Positions 13,288-25,714 of a stretch of 64,000 bases of DNA are shown here, piece after piece. The translations under genes and the position numbers were made by a program. This DNA comes from Thuidium tamariscinum. Taxonomy: Eukaryota > Streptophyta > Bryopsida > Hypnales > Thuidiaceae. The first letter of the stretch is position 1; each line of letters opens with the position of its first letter. A model generated the notes under the pieces. It made no database searches and was not told the DNA's origin. It saw only the letters and a list, made by a program, of their open reading frames with translations. Location: contig OX344753.2 in assembly GCA_947034885.2 (NCBI GenBank), positions 15,686,001-15,750,000 of the forward strand, read 5' to 3'.

Positions 13288-14988
13288 TTTTGCTAAATTT
13301 AGGAGGCTAGTGATTATGAGTTAACCCGCCTACCTACCCAATCCATGACATATGGTCAATCTGAAATTTCAGGCCCATATTTTGTGCAGGCAATAAAATT
13401 CCTTTGATCATTTAAAAAAAATTTAGGCAATTTTGAAGATTAACTATCATTTTTCACTGAAAAAAGTACATTTTGATTATAGAGAGGTCTTCAAAGGGAT
13501 ATATATAAATAAATGGAGTTTAACCCTAGAGCGTCTCGAATCATGTCCAAAATTGACGATTTGGAAAAAATCATTATGAAGTACTATTTGGAAGAATATT
13601 TTGGGATTGTAATACAAACAAAAGTTGTCAATTTTGAATTTTAGATTCCATCCGTACGGTTAGATTCCCCAATGCTTTTACCAATATTTTTCTATAAATT
13701 CTAAAAGAAAAATTTCAAAATTCCTTCAAAATTCAATTACAAGCAAAATATTATCATTTTTCAAGTAAAACTTGTTGGAGTGGGTTTGAAATGAGCTTCT
13801 CTTCACATGGTGATTTTTTGAAATTTTTTTGTTCTTTAATTCTATGACCTCATTTTTGCAAATTTGGTTTTGAACTACAGTCAACACAAGTTAACCACTT
13901 GACATACTTCCACATTTGTAATTTAAGAAAATTATGTACTTTAGAAATACCAAATCCAACCCTTGGATAGAACAAAAACTTCATAAAGAATTTCTCAAAA
14001 TTAGGATGACTTCCATCCAAGTAGTAACGAGACAGAAAAATAATTTGGAATCTGTTCGTCGTCCAGAAATTGGACTTCGACGCGCTCCAGGGTTGAAGCT
14101 TGCCAATTTTACTTCATTTTTGGGCTTTATGCAAAACTTGGCAATTGCACTTGATTTGAGATCTAAGGAATTGTACTTATCCACTTGCTTTAAGAATGGT
14201 CCCAATGAAAAGTTTAAAGTCTTTTCATGATTTTTACCATTGGAAATTTTAGTATATAAGTGTTGATTTGAAATTATTTGCAATTTCTACTTGTAAAGAA
14301 AATTGCATTTGAACAATTGCAAAGTGGATTGTGTAATGAATTTGATGTTTTTCATGTAAAATTAAGTTTTTTATAAAGTGCATTTTAATGTGCTAACACT
14401 CTTTGTAGTTGTTCATGTTACCTCTAATCCCAATAAGCTTTTAAATGCAAACTTTTGAAACATTGTAGGCAAAGCTAACATACTAAAAATAAAATATGTA
14501 TATTTCTCTTGGTATAATCTTACAACTCCTATGAAATTTTGCACTCAAAATTAGTGTGCATACTAATGAACAAGCTCTATAAATATGGTTAGATTTGGAA
14601 AAAAATACAATTTTCTTCATCAGAGATAACGACAAGTTAATGTTCTTTTTTCATAGTCAAAACACATCTGAAAAGACTTGGGCATTTAGGGGTTAAAGTG
14701 TCCCTTAAAAGTGTGAATAAACTATCCCTTTACTTACTACAACTAGTTGACTAAATATTTTTTGAGATTTTGGTTTTAGATTTTGCTATATGATAGTTTC
14801 AATAGTCTAGGGAGCTTCTATCTTGAAAACTATCATTTTTAGGAAAACGTGCCTCCAACTATGATGTATTGCTTACATTGATGTTTTTGGATATTTCCAT
14901 TGTAGTCATTCGCATTGGAAAGTTAGTATTGTCCAAGTCCTTGCATTTTTTTCTAGAAGAGAAATTTTCTCACCATGTTGACTATTAA
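13288..14988. other. Intergenic DNA with possible TTAA-ended element, no gene
   Basis: A TTAA-CCCTAGAGCG end at 13514 and a GGGCATTTAGGGG-TTAA end at about 14696 face each other and could bound a 1.2-kb element of the same type as family B. The match between the two ends is short. The open frame at 13934-14230 has no recognisable similarity and appears to be chance. Confidence 0.3.
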
Positions 14989-15535
14989 GGTAAACTAGCC
15001 TATGATAGGCAGATTGAATGGTTTTCCATCCTTACACTTTTGAAAATTAAAATTTTTTTTCTACAGAATGACAAACATGAGAAATAGACAAAGAAACTTA
15101 AATTTCATTTTTTTGACAAAGTATGAATTTGATATAGATTTTTGAAGTGTGTAGCCCAAATGGTTCAAGATAGTCTGTAGACTATCCCAAAACCATAAAA
15201 AAAATAGTGTCTATAATGGTCATTAGATCACCTAAAACAGTCCCAACGTTTCCTTTCATAGTTGCAAAGTTTTCTAACATGGACACATGTGACATGATGG
15301 AAGAAAAAAATTAGTTTTTATAATGACTTTACATTGGAAAGGTAGAAGTTCCTAAATTAGTCTTTAATAATTGCATCACCATCATTGAAAGCATTTAACT
15401 CAACCATTCATCATTCTAATGAAGTCCTAACCTTATTAACTAGTGAAAACCTTTCATGGATTGATAATAAACTATAAATGAATCATTTTGTAGATGTCAG
15501 TATTAGGTGGTTGGCCTATCACAGGTTGGTTTACC
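14989..15535. mobile_element. GGTAAAC-ended non-autonomous element, copy 1
   Basis: Starts GGTAAACTAGCCTATGATAG and ends in CCTATCACAGG followed by TTGGTTTACC, an imperfect inverted repeat. Internal landmarks are shared in order with the copy at 38323-38739: a phrase like GTAGCCCAAATGGTTC, AGTCTGTAGACTA, CCAAAACCA, TAATGGTCATTAGATCACC and CTAACATGG. The left flank is TTAA; the right flank is not. About 547 bp, non-coding. Confidence 0.7.
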
Positions 15536-16177
15536 CTATGGTGAATGAAATCTTAGTTTTCTTGTAATTTTTTATTTATCCTAAAGGCTTGAATGATACA
15601 CCAACAAACAATACTTTGAAATTTTATTAATACAATTCATACAATGTGCAAATAATGTGTGCTAAAAAAAACATTAAAAACCTCTTCCACTTGCCAACAA
15701 TTTCCAATTAAACAAATTTATGTTTTCTTTATAGTAGTATGATAAGTAAGTATATGCAATTGCAATTAGTAATGATTATTGCTGCACATACCTAGACACC
15801 TCTTTATATCCATATTTTTTCCGTGTCCTTTTCTTTCCTTCCCAATTTCATTTCAAATTTTCTTTTTCTTGCCCTTTTGTCTTTTTGCTCAAAGTCCTTT
15901 TTCAAATGTGTTTATTCTAAGTTACTTTTTAGGCATTTAAATGCCTAATTTCCTCCAAAAAAATGGTCAACTTCAAGCCTATAGAAAAAAGAAAAAAAAA
16001 AAAAAATGTGTTAAGAAATGACAAACAACAATAATGGCCTTACACACCATCAATTGCTACAATGTTTCAAAAATCTCATTCCATATATTGTACCAAGCCA
16101 ACATATACAAAAACTGCATACAAAAATTACATATTCAAAAATGCATACTCAAATATGGCTTCCTTCAAATGAAGTCT
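15536..16177. other. AT-rich intergenic stretch, no gene seen
   Basis: Contains a poly-purine run (AAAAAAGAAAAAAAAA type) near 15990. No gene or repeat ends recognised. Confidence 0.4.
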
Positions 16178-16181
16178 TTAA

Positions 16182-16346
16182 CCCTTGAAGGATAGACTAG
16201 TGACCATGGAAAGTATACATTTTGATACTGTGTGATATCATCTACATTGAATAATCCAAATATACTAATTAGAAGTCAAAGTCATGTAGAAGAGCTCTCT
16301 AGGGAAGATCTCTGGCATTCATGGACACAAAACATCCACCTCAACC
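16182..16346 (+). mobile_element. Family A element, left part only
   Basis: TTAA-CCCTTGAAGGATAG start followed by the usual CATTTTGATACTGTGTG and AGTCAAAGTCATGTAG landmarks. It then breaks off and is followed directly by the next copy at 16352. Confidence 0.6.
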
Positions 16347-16351
16347 TTTAA

Positions 16352-16564
16352 TCCTTGAAGGATAGATTGGTGACTTTGGAAATCATGCATTTTGATACCG
16401 TGTGGCATCATCTACTTTCAATAAGCCAAATACTCATTGGAAGTCAAAGCATTGTAGGAGATCTCTTCTTTCTACCTCTAATACCAAGGATAAATAGTTG
16501 CACTTCTATCCTACAAGGAAAGACTCTTTGTCATCCATCATACACTAATCGTTTGCCGTGGTGT
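16352..16564 (+). mobile_element. Family A element, near full-length copy
   Basis: Left end TTAA-TCCTTGAAGGATAG. The internal order matches the 54142 copy closely (ATCATGCATTTTGATACCG, GTGGCATCATCTACTTTC, GGAAGTCAAAGC, GGATAAATAGTTGCAC, GACTCTTTGTCATCC). It ends at TTAA at 16565, which is shared with an inverted neighbour copy. Confidence 0.65.
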
Positions 16565-16568
16565 TTAA

Positions 16569-16722
16569 TCCTTGAACATTGACACAAATGCCAAATGTCT
16601 AATGAATGACAGAAGAATCTCTCAGTGTGGAACAAAAGAGCTACTATTCATCCTTAGAATTTTGTTTGGAAATGGGAGATTGTCTCGAGTACTTTGACTT
16701 GCAATGAACACTTCTGGATTTT
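16569..16722 (-). mobile_element. Family A element, inverted truncated copy
   Basis: Begins TCCTTGAACATTGAC after the shared TTAA. It then follows the right half of family A read backwards (CTAATGAATGACAGAAGAATC, ACTATTCATCC, GAGTACTTTGACTTGCAATG). It is cut short where the family B element at 16737 begins. Confidence 0.6.
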
Positions 16723-16736
16723 TTTTGAATGATTAA

Positions 16737-17658
16737 CCACTATATTCCCAAGGTCATTTTTCTGTCAAAAACATTCAAAACTGCCATTTTTGTTGCGATC
16801 GTCCAAGAATACAAAAAAAATCGTTTTTTTAGAATTTAACCATAGGATCTTGTACTTTACTTGTCTTAGCTCATATGGTAAAAATTTCATGAAGTTTGAC
16901 TGTATAGATTGAAAGATATTAATGTTCAAAGTTGAAAAAGAAAGTTTTTTTGAACATTGGACTGCAATTTCAGATGACTTTGACCACCAATTGTGAATTT
17001 TTTTGCACTACAGACTTTGAATTTAAAAAAATTTATGTTGAAGAATTGAGTTGAAAGTCTACGAAAAAAAATTCAAAAAGAAAACACTTGATTTTCATTC
17101 TTTAAGAAAATGCTAAGTAGAAGTAGGTCCAAGATTGGAAAGAAAACAAAATTGTTAATAACTCCAAGATGGGATTGAAAGACAATAATCCCAATGGTGA
17201 GATTGTTTTAGCAATCAAACACAACATGCTAAAAAAAACTTTGTGAAAAATTGTGAAAATTGCATTTAGAAATGAACCCTACAAGTTATTTTTTCAAGAA
17301 AGTGCTAAAATTGCCCGAAAAACAAAATTGTCTTTGACTTTCTCATTATTAGTCCAAATAGAACGAATCAAAGCTTCATATGTAGACAAAAAGAAAACAT
17401 TTCAAGAAGAAAAAAATTAAAATTTATTTTGATTTTTTGCAATTTTTTTTGTACTGCCTGGTGAGTTTAGTTTCAGGGTTTTTGAGGTATAACTTTTTCT
17501 CCTAGGCTCCAATTGAAATAAAAATTATATTCCCACGTAGATAATCAGATTTTTGATATCTTACAGGAAAGTTTCAAAACAATTCACCAAAATTTGAGAT
17601 TACAGGAACCTGCCCAAAATTTGATTTGTCCCCCAAGGGAACAATGGGAATTTAGGGG
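16737..17658. mobile_element. Family B TTAA-ended non-autonomous element, 922 bp
   Basis: Both ends abut TTAA (16733-16736 and 17659-17662). The left terminus reads CCACTATATTCCCAAGG. The right terminus, read on the other strand, is CCCCTAAATTCCCATTG, a clear imperfect inverted repeat. The interior is an inverted version of the 10299-12114 core (CATAGGATCTTGTACTTTAC, TATAGATTGAAAGATATTAA, CCAAATAGAACGAATCAAAG). There is no open frame of note, so it depends on a transposase elsewhere. Confidence 0.65.
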
Positions 17659-17759
17659 TTAATTTCTACAATATCAAAGTGTATTATATTTGATTCTGAC
17701 TGTTCACAGCATTGGGAACACACCCGAAACAGTCTTCTAATCTCCCAAAAAACATCTAA

Positions 17760-19881
17760 TGTAAACCCTCTTGAAAGATAGGCCACATAACCATTCGTTT
17801 GAACCCCCCCCCCAAAAAAACAACACTGCGTTTATCCCTGAGCTTTTCCTTTCCCTTCCCATGGCGGCTGCTCCTGCTGCTGCGGCTGCGGCTCTTGCAC
17901 GCAGGATGGAGGACGCTCCCTGTACCGAAGTTTATTCCCCTTTTGATGCTGCCGTTACTCCCTTCCAACAACATTCTTCTGGCCAACCCATTTTTCTATT
18001 TCCATTCGGTTGTGGGCTTGTGACTGACGGATCACGGATGAGCAGGTGGCCTGCCTACAGGATCCACAGGCAGGCAGGCAGGCAGGCAGCCATGCTTCTC
18101 CTGAAAGCGGGATTCACGAAAAACGTACCTCACCTTACTTTCCTCTGTGCGATCTACAGTACGCCGAGGAGCCCATGCAAGCAGATTGAATGTAGGCTTT
18201 TGAGGCCTTTTAGGGTGCTACGAAAGCTGCCGCATGAGCCATGCGGTGCTACATATGTCGGAATGCGAACCTAAGGTAGGCCCATTGACCAGGCTTTATT
18301 GATAAAAAAAAGCTTGGAGTTCAGTGCTCTAATTTGTGGGGTGTTGATTTTAATCTTGGAGACTGTGAATCTGTGATTGCTATCTTGAGTGGTCTAAAGA
18401 TTCGGAACCCTAGCATTCTGACAAGCATGCATGCACGAACTGAATTTCATGCAGGAATATCTTCGTTGCGTCCGTCCTCTCCCAAGTTACTGTTGATGAG
18501 ACAAAAATTATTACTAACTCATGACTTGGGATGAGTACAGTACCGTTTAGTGACCTAGCTACTGTAGTTCTTGATAAGAATCTTTTGTGTAGATCTTCTT
18601 GTAGTGAGAGGTCGTTTTGCCAATTTCTTTAAAATCCGATCTCTCTACGATTGCCGGTACCTTTTTGTGCGCAGAATTGGAAGAATTAAATTCACCGTTT
18701 AGAGTAAAATGTTGTTTGATTGAAGAACGCGAGCTCTCTGTGCGCTATGTCTGCGATTAAAAAGTTGAGTGAATGCTGGCCCGTGAGTCTCAATTTCTTT
18801 TTTTCAAAGGATAGTGATATTTCTCTACTATTGTTCTGTTGAATAAGGAATTGGTACGTGAATGGTGGTGATTGTGCCCAGTCACAAGTTTTTTTCACTC
18901 ACGACTATGTTCGTATGAGTGTATCAAACCACCCCATATCTTACCTGATGAGCACACCATTGCACAACGTCGAGAGTATATTTTGATTTTTGTGGAGATA
19001 GACAATGTAGATTTTAAATTTTTATAAAGCATTCCTTGTCACACTGCTATGTATGATCGATGAGATGATTTGATCCATCGCAGGTGTTGTACAGTTTTCT
19101 GGCCGAGGAAGAACTGGTAATTGAGAGCAGGTCTTTGTTCGGGCTTGTCAATTCCTGAACAGAGGATTTCCTGAAACTTCAAGGATGCTTCTGCTCTTTG
19201 ATAGGCTTACAAAAACTGGGTCACATTTGGCATTCCTCTTACAAGGGCATTGAAGGAGATTGCATCACCATTCAGTGTTTTCTTGGCTTAATTTTCCAAA
19301 GTTTCATATGCAGTGACGAAAGAAAGTCGAAATATGTCGTAAAATATTCGTCAAAATCAAAGTTTTCTGAACATCTATTCCACTAGTTTCAAGGGAATTT
19401 CCATTAAATTGGCAAAAGTTTAGTGCAATTGCTGTTAAGTTGAATATTTATCCTTCCTAGTTATCGAAGGAAAAAAACACTTGCTCATCTCATATTTGGC
19501 AATCGAAAATTTGTCAATTTCTACTCAAATATCTAATAAATTTAAACTTGCCAATTTGAAGGATATTGACTTTTTCGCATCAGCTTAGCAAGAGTGGCTA
19601 CCTCGAAAACGTCGATGGTTCGGATGTTCTTCAACGGTGGGATTTGCGGTAAGTTACGTACATGTGATCTTGTATGTGATTTGAAGGTTGGCCTAGCTTG
19701 AGACCACTGTTGCCTCTTGAATTTAATTTACGTGTGAGCTGAGGAAAAGACTCCTTCACCTCTTACTCTTTAAAATTTTGGCTGCATTGTGATTTCTGGT
19801 GTGGGGATACAGCTTGCAGACTTTATAGAATGATTGTTGGTGAGGAATGCCGCACGTAGTACAACAGCACTGAAAATCTCC
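17760..19881 (+). promoter_or_regulatory. Upstream region and probable spliced 5' leader of the glycosyltransferase gene
   Basis: GC content rises sharply near 17760, as at the other gene starts. An open frame from about 17862 begins with an alanine-rich run, but it ends at 18274 and does not join in phase to the first glycosyltransferase exon. I read it as leader or promoter sequence rather than protein. A short GGCA microsatellite lies at about 18069-18092. The stretch 18275-19881 shows nothing else recognisable. Confidence 0.35.
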
Positions 19882-22800
19882 ATGAAAGGATTGAGAAGAA
19901 GGGCGCTAGGCTTGCGGTGGTGGTTACTCTTGCTTATGACCATTGGCGTGGGCATTTTGTTAATGTTGATGATGGTTTCTTTCCCACACCTGCGAAATTA
20001 TATATTTGTACGTAATCTCTGTCCGAGGATAATATTTGTACCATTTCATTTGTACCATTTCATTTGTTGCGCAAAACTTTTATGGACAAAAAGAATCAGC
20101 TGGCTGACTGAGTCACAAACCTTGAGTTGCATTGCACGTGGCAGGAACCAGTTCCGTTTCTCTGTATAAAAGATGAGTTCCGGACGCGTTGCCCTCGAGT
20201 AAGGACTGCTTAAAACTTCATAGCACCCTAATAATTATATACGTTGATTCACGTGCTCGAGTCTCCCTAAGTTTCTCAAAATCTTTCATAACAGTAATAT
20301 ATGGCTTTCACAGCTCAACGAGGCGGAATCTCTTTGGGAGAATCCCAGAGCTGCGACCAAAGATTGGAGAGCTTGCTCAGAAGCAGTTTCTGACGATTCC
20401 AATAGTAAACTTCTTACCACCTAGCTTGCTGGAATTCACATCATGAAATTTCTGTGCGAAATAAACTGAGCATTAGATTATAGGATTTTGCGAAGAGAAA
20501 TTCTTGTGCTGCTATCTTTCGTAGATTTCATTGGATGCTGCTGCTATGACGTGCAGAAGAATTAGAATTTTAAATTTTAAATTTTCGGTTAGTCTGTTTA
20601 CCTGGATGCGTCATGTAGTGATATTCACTGACTGTTTATTGAGGTTCGCAGTGTTAAATGACTTTCGTGTGCAGCTCCACCAGGTGATGACGGGGGTAAT
20701 GGATATTTTGGCATAATTGCCGAGGGCGGTTTGAATCAGCAGAGAATTTCCGTATGTCCTTTTTTGCTCTAAACAAGCATTTTTCAATGGATAGATCCAA
20801 GCGCGCAGCACTCGATAATTATCACTCTCTTTCGTTCTAGGGGGATACAACAGTAATGGAAGATACGTTTGGACTGCACCTGAATTCCTTAACGAAACTG
20901 CAACTTACTCATGTACTTGGTATATATCGTGAGTTCACCTATTGAGTACCTACCATCAGATTTGTTTCAAGGGTTTCGCTATTTTGTAGATAATCAACGC
21001 CGTTGCAGTAGCGCGCATCATGAACTGCACTCTCATCCTTCCTGTTTTCAAACAAGATTCAATTTGGAAAGATTCAACGTATGTTTCATTTTAACCCAGC
21101 TCTGCCCTTTAGTCCAAAGCTCATAATTTCGCATCAAATATGATCAAAGCTGGATGCTTAGATACAAGTATACAGGTCTTTAAGAAATACACGAGTTACT
21201 GTATATGGCAATGCCAACAGGTTCTATAATTACTGACATGAATGCCGTCTTGTAGACAATTTGCAGATGTATTTGACGTTGATCACTTCATACAATACCT
21301 CAAAGCTGATGTTCGCATATTGAGGGATCCTCCAAATTCGATTCCTCACCATAAAGAGTTTTATTCCTCCGTTAGGTGAGGTCCACTCTCCATTTCCTAA
21401 ATACTGAGTAGATTATATCTCACAATTCTGTCTCACATGACCTCTACGGTATGCACCATTAACCATCATGAAACAAACATGGTGTTTCAAGCAGCTTTTC
21501 GGAGTTCGGTTCCTTAGGTCAATATTGGCTTCATTATCCTTTCATTATTGAACCATTTATCTTAGAGTATAGTTGACTGGACCATGTCCAGTTGAAAGCA
21601 AAATGGATAAAGTTAATTTTTTTGTTTCTAAACAGCAGCATACCTAATGTATACTCACAGTAGTGATGAGGGTCGCCTCCTGACAGATATTTAACATAAT
21701 ACTTGACGGGTAAGCAGGTTCATCATCAAGGACATCCCCAAATATGCAAGTGCTCGATTCTATCTACAGAATGTTCTTCCACGAATCAAGAAAAACAAAC
21801 TCATGTCTCTCAAGCCCTTCGTTGATAGACTTGGGTATACCCTTTGTTGCAGATTTTTCTAGATACTAATATTGCAAGCTGATACAAGTCATGAAACCTG
21901 AGCAGTGTGCACTGCCTCAGACTGCAAATTAAAACTGATTGAATTCAGATAAATGTGTAGCATTTCTTACATCGGAGTCCGTAGCAGTACTCTAATTACT
22001 CGTATCAAACGTTGAATGCAGGTATGAAAATGTGCCAATTGAGATAAACAAGTTACGATGCCGTGTGAACTATCATGCCCTCAAATTTCTTCCTGAAACA
22101 GAACGAATGGCAGACACCCTTGTGTCACGGATGCACAATCGGACGGGTAAACTACATCCTTACATGTACGCTTTGCACCTATTTCACTGTTGCCTATTTC
22201 ATTTATCGCCTTCGTGACTGGGTAGAAAATGACGTCAAAACTATTAGGTCCTCTAAACAACAACTGTAACCACTTAATACGAAGAATCTACTGCAGCTCA
22301 TGTCACTGCATAGCAATGTCGTAGCCTTCACATCCAGCAGGGTTGCTAGAGGGATTTCCAAATGCATCACTTTTTCAATGATGTAAATGTGTAAATGAGT
22401 CTTGAGCTGAGTTTACATCATTTCAAATGCAATGTGGACATATGTGAATATACTATAGATAATCTGTTTCGGATGTAATGAAAATTGTCCCCAAATTGCA
22501 TTCATCCACGGTATTCTCATATTGGATTCATTTCTGGACAGATTTTTTAATTCAGATTTAATGTCGTCGCACTATGAGTGGCAAAACATCTGCACTGATA
22601 TTACTAGTTTGTGAATGCATTTCTTGTCCTCAATTGCATTGCATGGATAAGTAATGAATTTCTTAAGAGCGAATGTATTCTTGTATCAGGGCATTGCATT
22701 TGCGATTTGAGAAAGGAATGGTGGGATTGTCGTTCTGTGACTTTGTTGGCACTCGAGAAGAGAAGGGAAAACTTCGGGAATATAGAAAGAAGGAATGGCC

Positions 22801-23667
22801 AAGACGCTTTAAGGTATGAGCAAATTTCTGTGCTTCCTCATCTTTTCTAATATCTTGAGTTCTATCTCTCTTCTAAAACATTTGCTCCAGGCACTAAGCA
22901 ATCCCTTTCATGCACAATTTCTACTTTTGTTCCGGACAGTCCGATCCTGACAACAATATTGATCGTGGCATAGAATGACTCGATCATGTGGAAGGAAGCC
23001 CTCTGCAAACGGAAGCAAGGAAGATGCCCAATGGAACCTGGCGAAATCGCCCTCGTTCTCAAAGGAATGGGCTACAGCAAAACTTCTCAGATTTACGTGG
23101 CATCTGGTCCTGTCTATGGAGGAAATGCTAGGATGCACCCACTGCAGAGAATGTTCCCCAACTTGGTACATCGATTCAGTTACAAGTCAGAAAAAGCAAC
23201 ATCGATCATTCATTTTCGTCCATGGTGTAGCAAATCTACTCAACCCAAGTCAGTGTTTTTTCTTACAGCTGATTCAGTTCCTTGGTCTGTGCTTGCAGGT
23301 GAGAAAGGAAGACTTAGCAAGCACGGAAGAATTGGCACCCTTTCAACAACACGTCACCTCACTAGCAGCATTAGATTTCCTCGTCTGCCTGAAATCAGAT
23401 GTGTTTGTGATGACCCATGGAGGCAACTTTGCAAAACTCATCATTGGTGCTCGCAGGTATCGTGGGCATGTCCAGAAATCAATCAAGCCCAACAAGGGAC
23501 TGATGGCATATGCTCTTGGGGATCCCTACATGAGTTGGCCGCACTTCATGCGGGAGGTGGCGGAGATGCACAAGGCGCGCACTGGGCTACCAGAAGCAAC
23601 CTTCCCTGGCTACGACATTTGGGAAAATCCTCTGACGCCTTGTATGTGTCCAACCAAGCACATCTGA
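19882..23667 (+). CDS. O-fucosyltransferase-like glycosyltransferase (DUF246/GT106-type), 10 exons
   Basis: Predicted Golgi type II membrane glycosyltransferase of the large plant O-fucosyltransferase-like family. Characterised members act on pectins and arabinogalactans or affect cell adhesion. Exons: 19882-20007, 20314-20404, 20675-20751, 20990-21078, 21256-21375, 21718-21834, 22022-22165, 22690-22813, 22974-23165, 23299-23667. All phases agree; 482 aa. A membrane anchor lies near residues 13-34 after a basic start. Family landmarks are GGLNQQR (90-96), DVDHFI, ALHLRFEKGM (256-265), EYRKKEWP, and THGGNFAKLIIGARRY (399-414), with a WENPLTPCMC tail. The seventh exon uses the donor at 22166, not an earlier GT; only that choice gives the HPYMALHLRF joint. 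An in-frame stop lies just before the start codon. The exact substrate cannot be read from sequence. Confidence 0.9.
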
Positions 23668-25425
23668 TCGAGCCGAAGAATTGAACGGACCTTGACTCGG
23701 TGAAACTGGAAGCTGAATGTGCAGAAGCCAAACTAAAGCAAGCGTGAAGTTCAAGTCCCGTGTTTGAGAAAGCACTTAGCCCTAGCAGCATGAAGCTGTG
23801 AGGATGTAAATACCTCTGGATGCAGACTGAAAAAGAAACAAGGGAGAATGCTCTAAAACGGACCCGGCTCTAAAAGGGACCTCTAACATTGAGGTAGATT
23901 TTGCTTTCTTCAATGTACCAACAGTGTACATTTTAGGAGGAGGGCGCTTTTAGAAACTGCTATATTTCATTTTCAGAAATTCATAACCAATTTTACGAAG
24001 GTCCAAAAAATATGAAACGGCTTGGGTTGGATGCCAATTCCATTTTTTTTTTCTATGCAAATTTACTGAAAATTGTTTCATGAAGTTTAGCTTCTCCCCA
24101 GTGTTTTTTTTTTGGGCTCCATAGTGCCCAATTGCCCCCCCCCCAAAGGGCAGCATCAATCCTATTGAGAAACAAGCAAAAAAAAATTGAAAAAAGGCCA
24201 AAGTGCCAACTTGGCACTGAGCGTGCAGTCACCAGCTTAATCAAATTAGACGGGTAGGTAGAGGTCAAGGCCAGTCACGAGAACGTGACAGCACCGCTGA
24301 TTTCCTTGACAGTGCCAGTATTATCTTCAATGTTCTGGCTCTTGAAATTTTTGTTGCCAGAGCAATATTTCTCCTTAGTTGCAACAATGCCAATTGGTTT
24401 GTGAACTTCACGGAGAGGAAGCCAAATTCGTTGTGTTCATTCTGTGAATGATGCCTTCGTTGCCGCAAGTGAAGGCGCTCAACTGTCAAATCTCCTCCAA
24501 TTTGTTTCATGCTAGAGCATGATCGGTTAAGTGTAGTGTTTCATTAGTGCTCTTCTTTGCATTGGTAATTGATTTTGATTTGTGAAACTCTGAAGTTTGG
24601 AAGTGTTGGTTTGAGTTTTGAAATTTGTATGTATTGGTTTCCAATGTGCGCATTAAATACGCAATTTTGTGTGTGTTGATTCATTGCCTGAATGCCTCCT
24701 GTTATGTGTAGGGCTGCAAGTGCACCTGAGTGCTTCAATTTTTGTAGTCATGGTAATTGTGGGCTTTGGGGTCCGTTGAAGTTTGTAATTAGCCGTTTAG
24801 GGCTTTAGGAGTTTAGGGCTTTAGGCCAATGGAGATAGACCAATTTGTTGCATCCGTCATTAGAGTTTGTGTTTTGTGGCACTGCTATGTATATAGAATT
24901 TTGTGTTCAAGGGGGATTACTGTTGCTGTTTCATTTGTGTGTCAAGTAGAGGGCTTAAGGTTTAGGGTGCACACTGGAGTGGGCTAAGGCACTGAGCCAT
25001 TGAATGCTCTAATTTCTTTCAAATTCAATTGAAGTTGCTAAATTGGGGTGTTGTCGTGTTGAGGATGGAGGATTCTGGTCCTTCTATTCTTATTGACGTG
25101 GGATTGGTTGTCACTGCCAATGAGTGGAGATTGAGGAAGGCGGTCGTGGCTCGTAAGAAGTTTGAGCGATTGGAAAAGGAGAGAGAAGCCGTTTTGTGCC
25201 GAAGTCTGCAGGCCAGTTGAATGATTGAGAACAAAGGTTGCGAGAAGGCTCGACAGAAGACCACAATGCAGTCATATTTTTTGCATTTCCGGAATTGTGA
25301 CAATGGTGATGTTTTGGCATTGACAAGGAGTGCATTTGTGAACCAGTGATTAGGAAGTCTAGAACAAGAACACAAAGAGCACAACGGCATGCACGATGTA
25401 CTCATGTTTGTAGATGCGGCATTGG
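23668..25425. other. Glycosyltransferase 3' flank and intergenic DNA, no gene seen
   Basis: The first 200 bases are probably 3' untranslated sequence. No gene follows. Around 24797-24825 there are four TTTAGG-type phrases, and plant telomere-like TTTAGGG occurs again near 24957; this is too short to be an interstitial telomere. A small open frame at 25062-25220 (51 codons from ATG, charged, coiled-coil-like) has no recognisable homologue. Confidence 0.4.
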
Positions 25426-25714
25426 CATTAGATGAAATTTGAAGGCATTAGGAGATTGTAGGTTCCCAGTTTGCGGGAACGCAGTTTTTGCCTTGTGAAC
25501 TTGAATCCTATGTGGTCGCGACCTTGCCATGTAATTATTTTTTTTTTTTCAATTTCTTTTTACTTATTTTCATATTTCAGCCCCCCCCCCCCCAAATTTT
25601 TTTTTTAATTTTATTTTTTGACTAAAGTTGGCCTGACAGTGACCAGCGGCATTGGGAGCCGTTTTGGGAATAGACCCAAAATGGCCCTGTAATGCCTTCA
25701 GAGTTCTTCTAATG
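25426..25714 (+). mobile_element. CATTAG-ended MITE (family M), copy 1
   Basis: Starts CATTAGATGAAATTTGAAGG and ends in GCCTTCAGAGTTCTTCTAATG-like sequence, an imperfect terminal inverted repeat. The interior has the family order: GGTTCCCAGTTTGCGGGAACG, GTGGTCGCGACCTTG, T-rich run, GTTGGCCTGACAGTGACC, GGAGCCGTTTTGGGAATAG. Other copies lie at 30529-31022 (inverted) and 53555-53854. Non-coding, about 289 bp. Confidence 0.75.

Noticed and set aside
13934..14283. Overlapping open frames of about 100 codons on both strands
   Set aside because: No similarity recognised and no splice context. Both strands being open suggests a compositional accident.
17771..18274. Open frame of 167 codons with an alanine-rich start before the glycosyltransferase
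   Set aside because: No family resemblance, ends before any usable splice partner in phase, and a stop lies in frame just before the glycosyltransferase start codon. More likely leader or promoter sequence.
22975..23684. Single long exon reading for the glycosyltransferase 3' end, without the intron 23166-23298
   Set aside because: Two frames each cover half of the family motifs. Only splicing at 23166/23298 joins FPNL to VRKEDLAS in phase.
24797..24970. TTTAGGG-like phrases suggesting an interstitial telomere
   Set aside because: Only about four imperfect phrases, partly with an 8-base period. Far too short and irregular.
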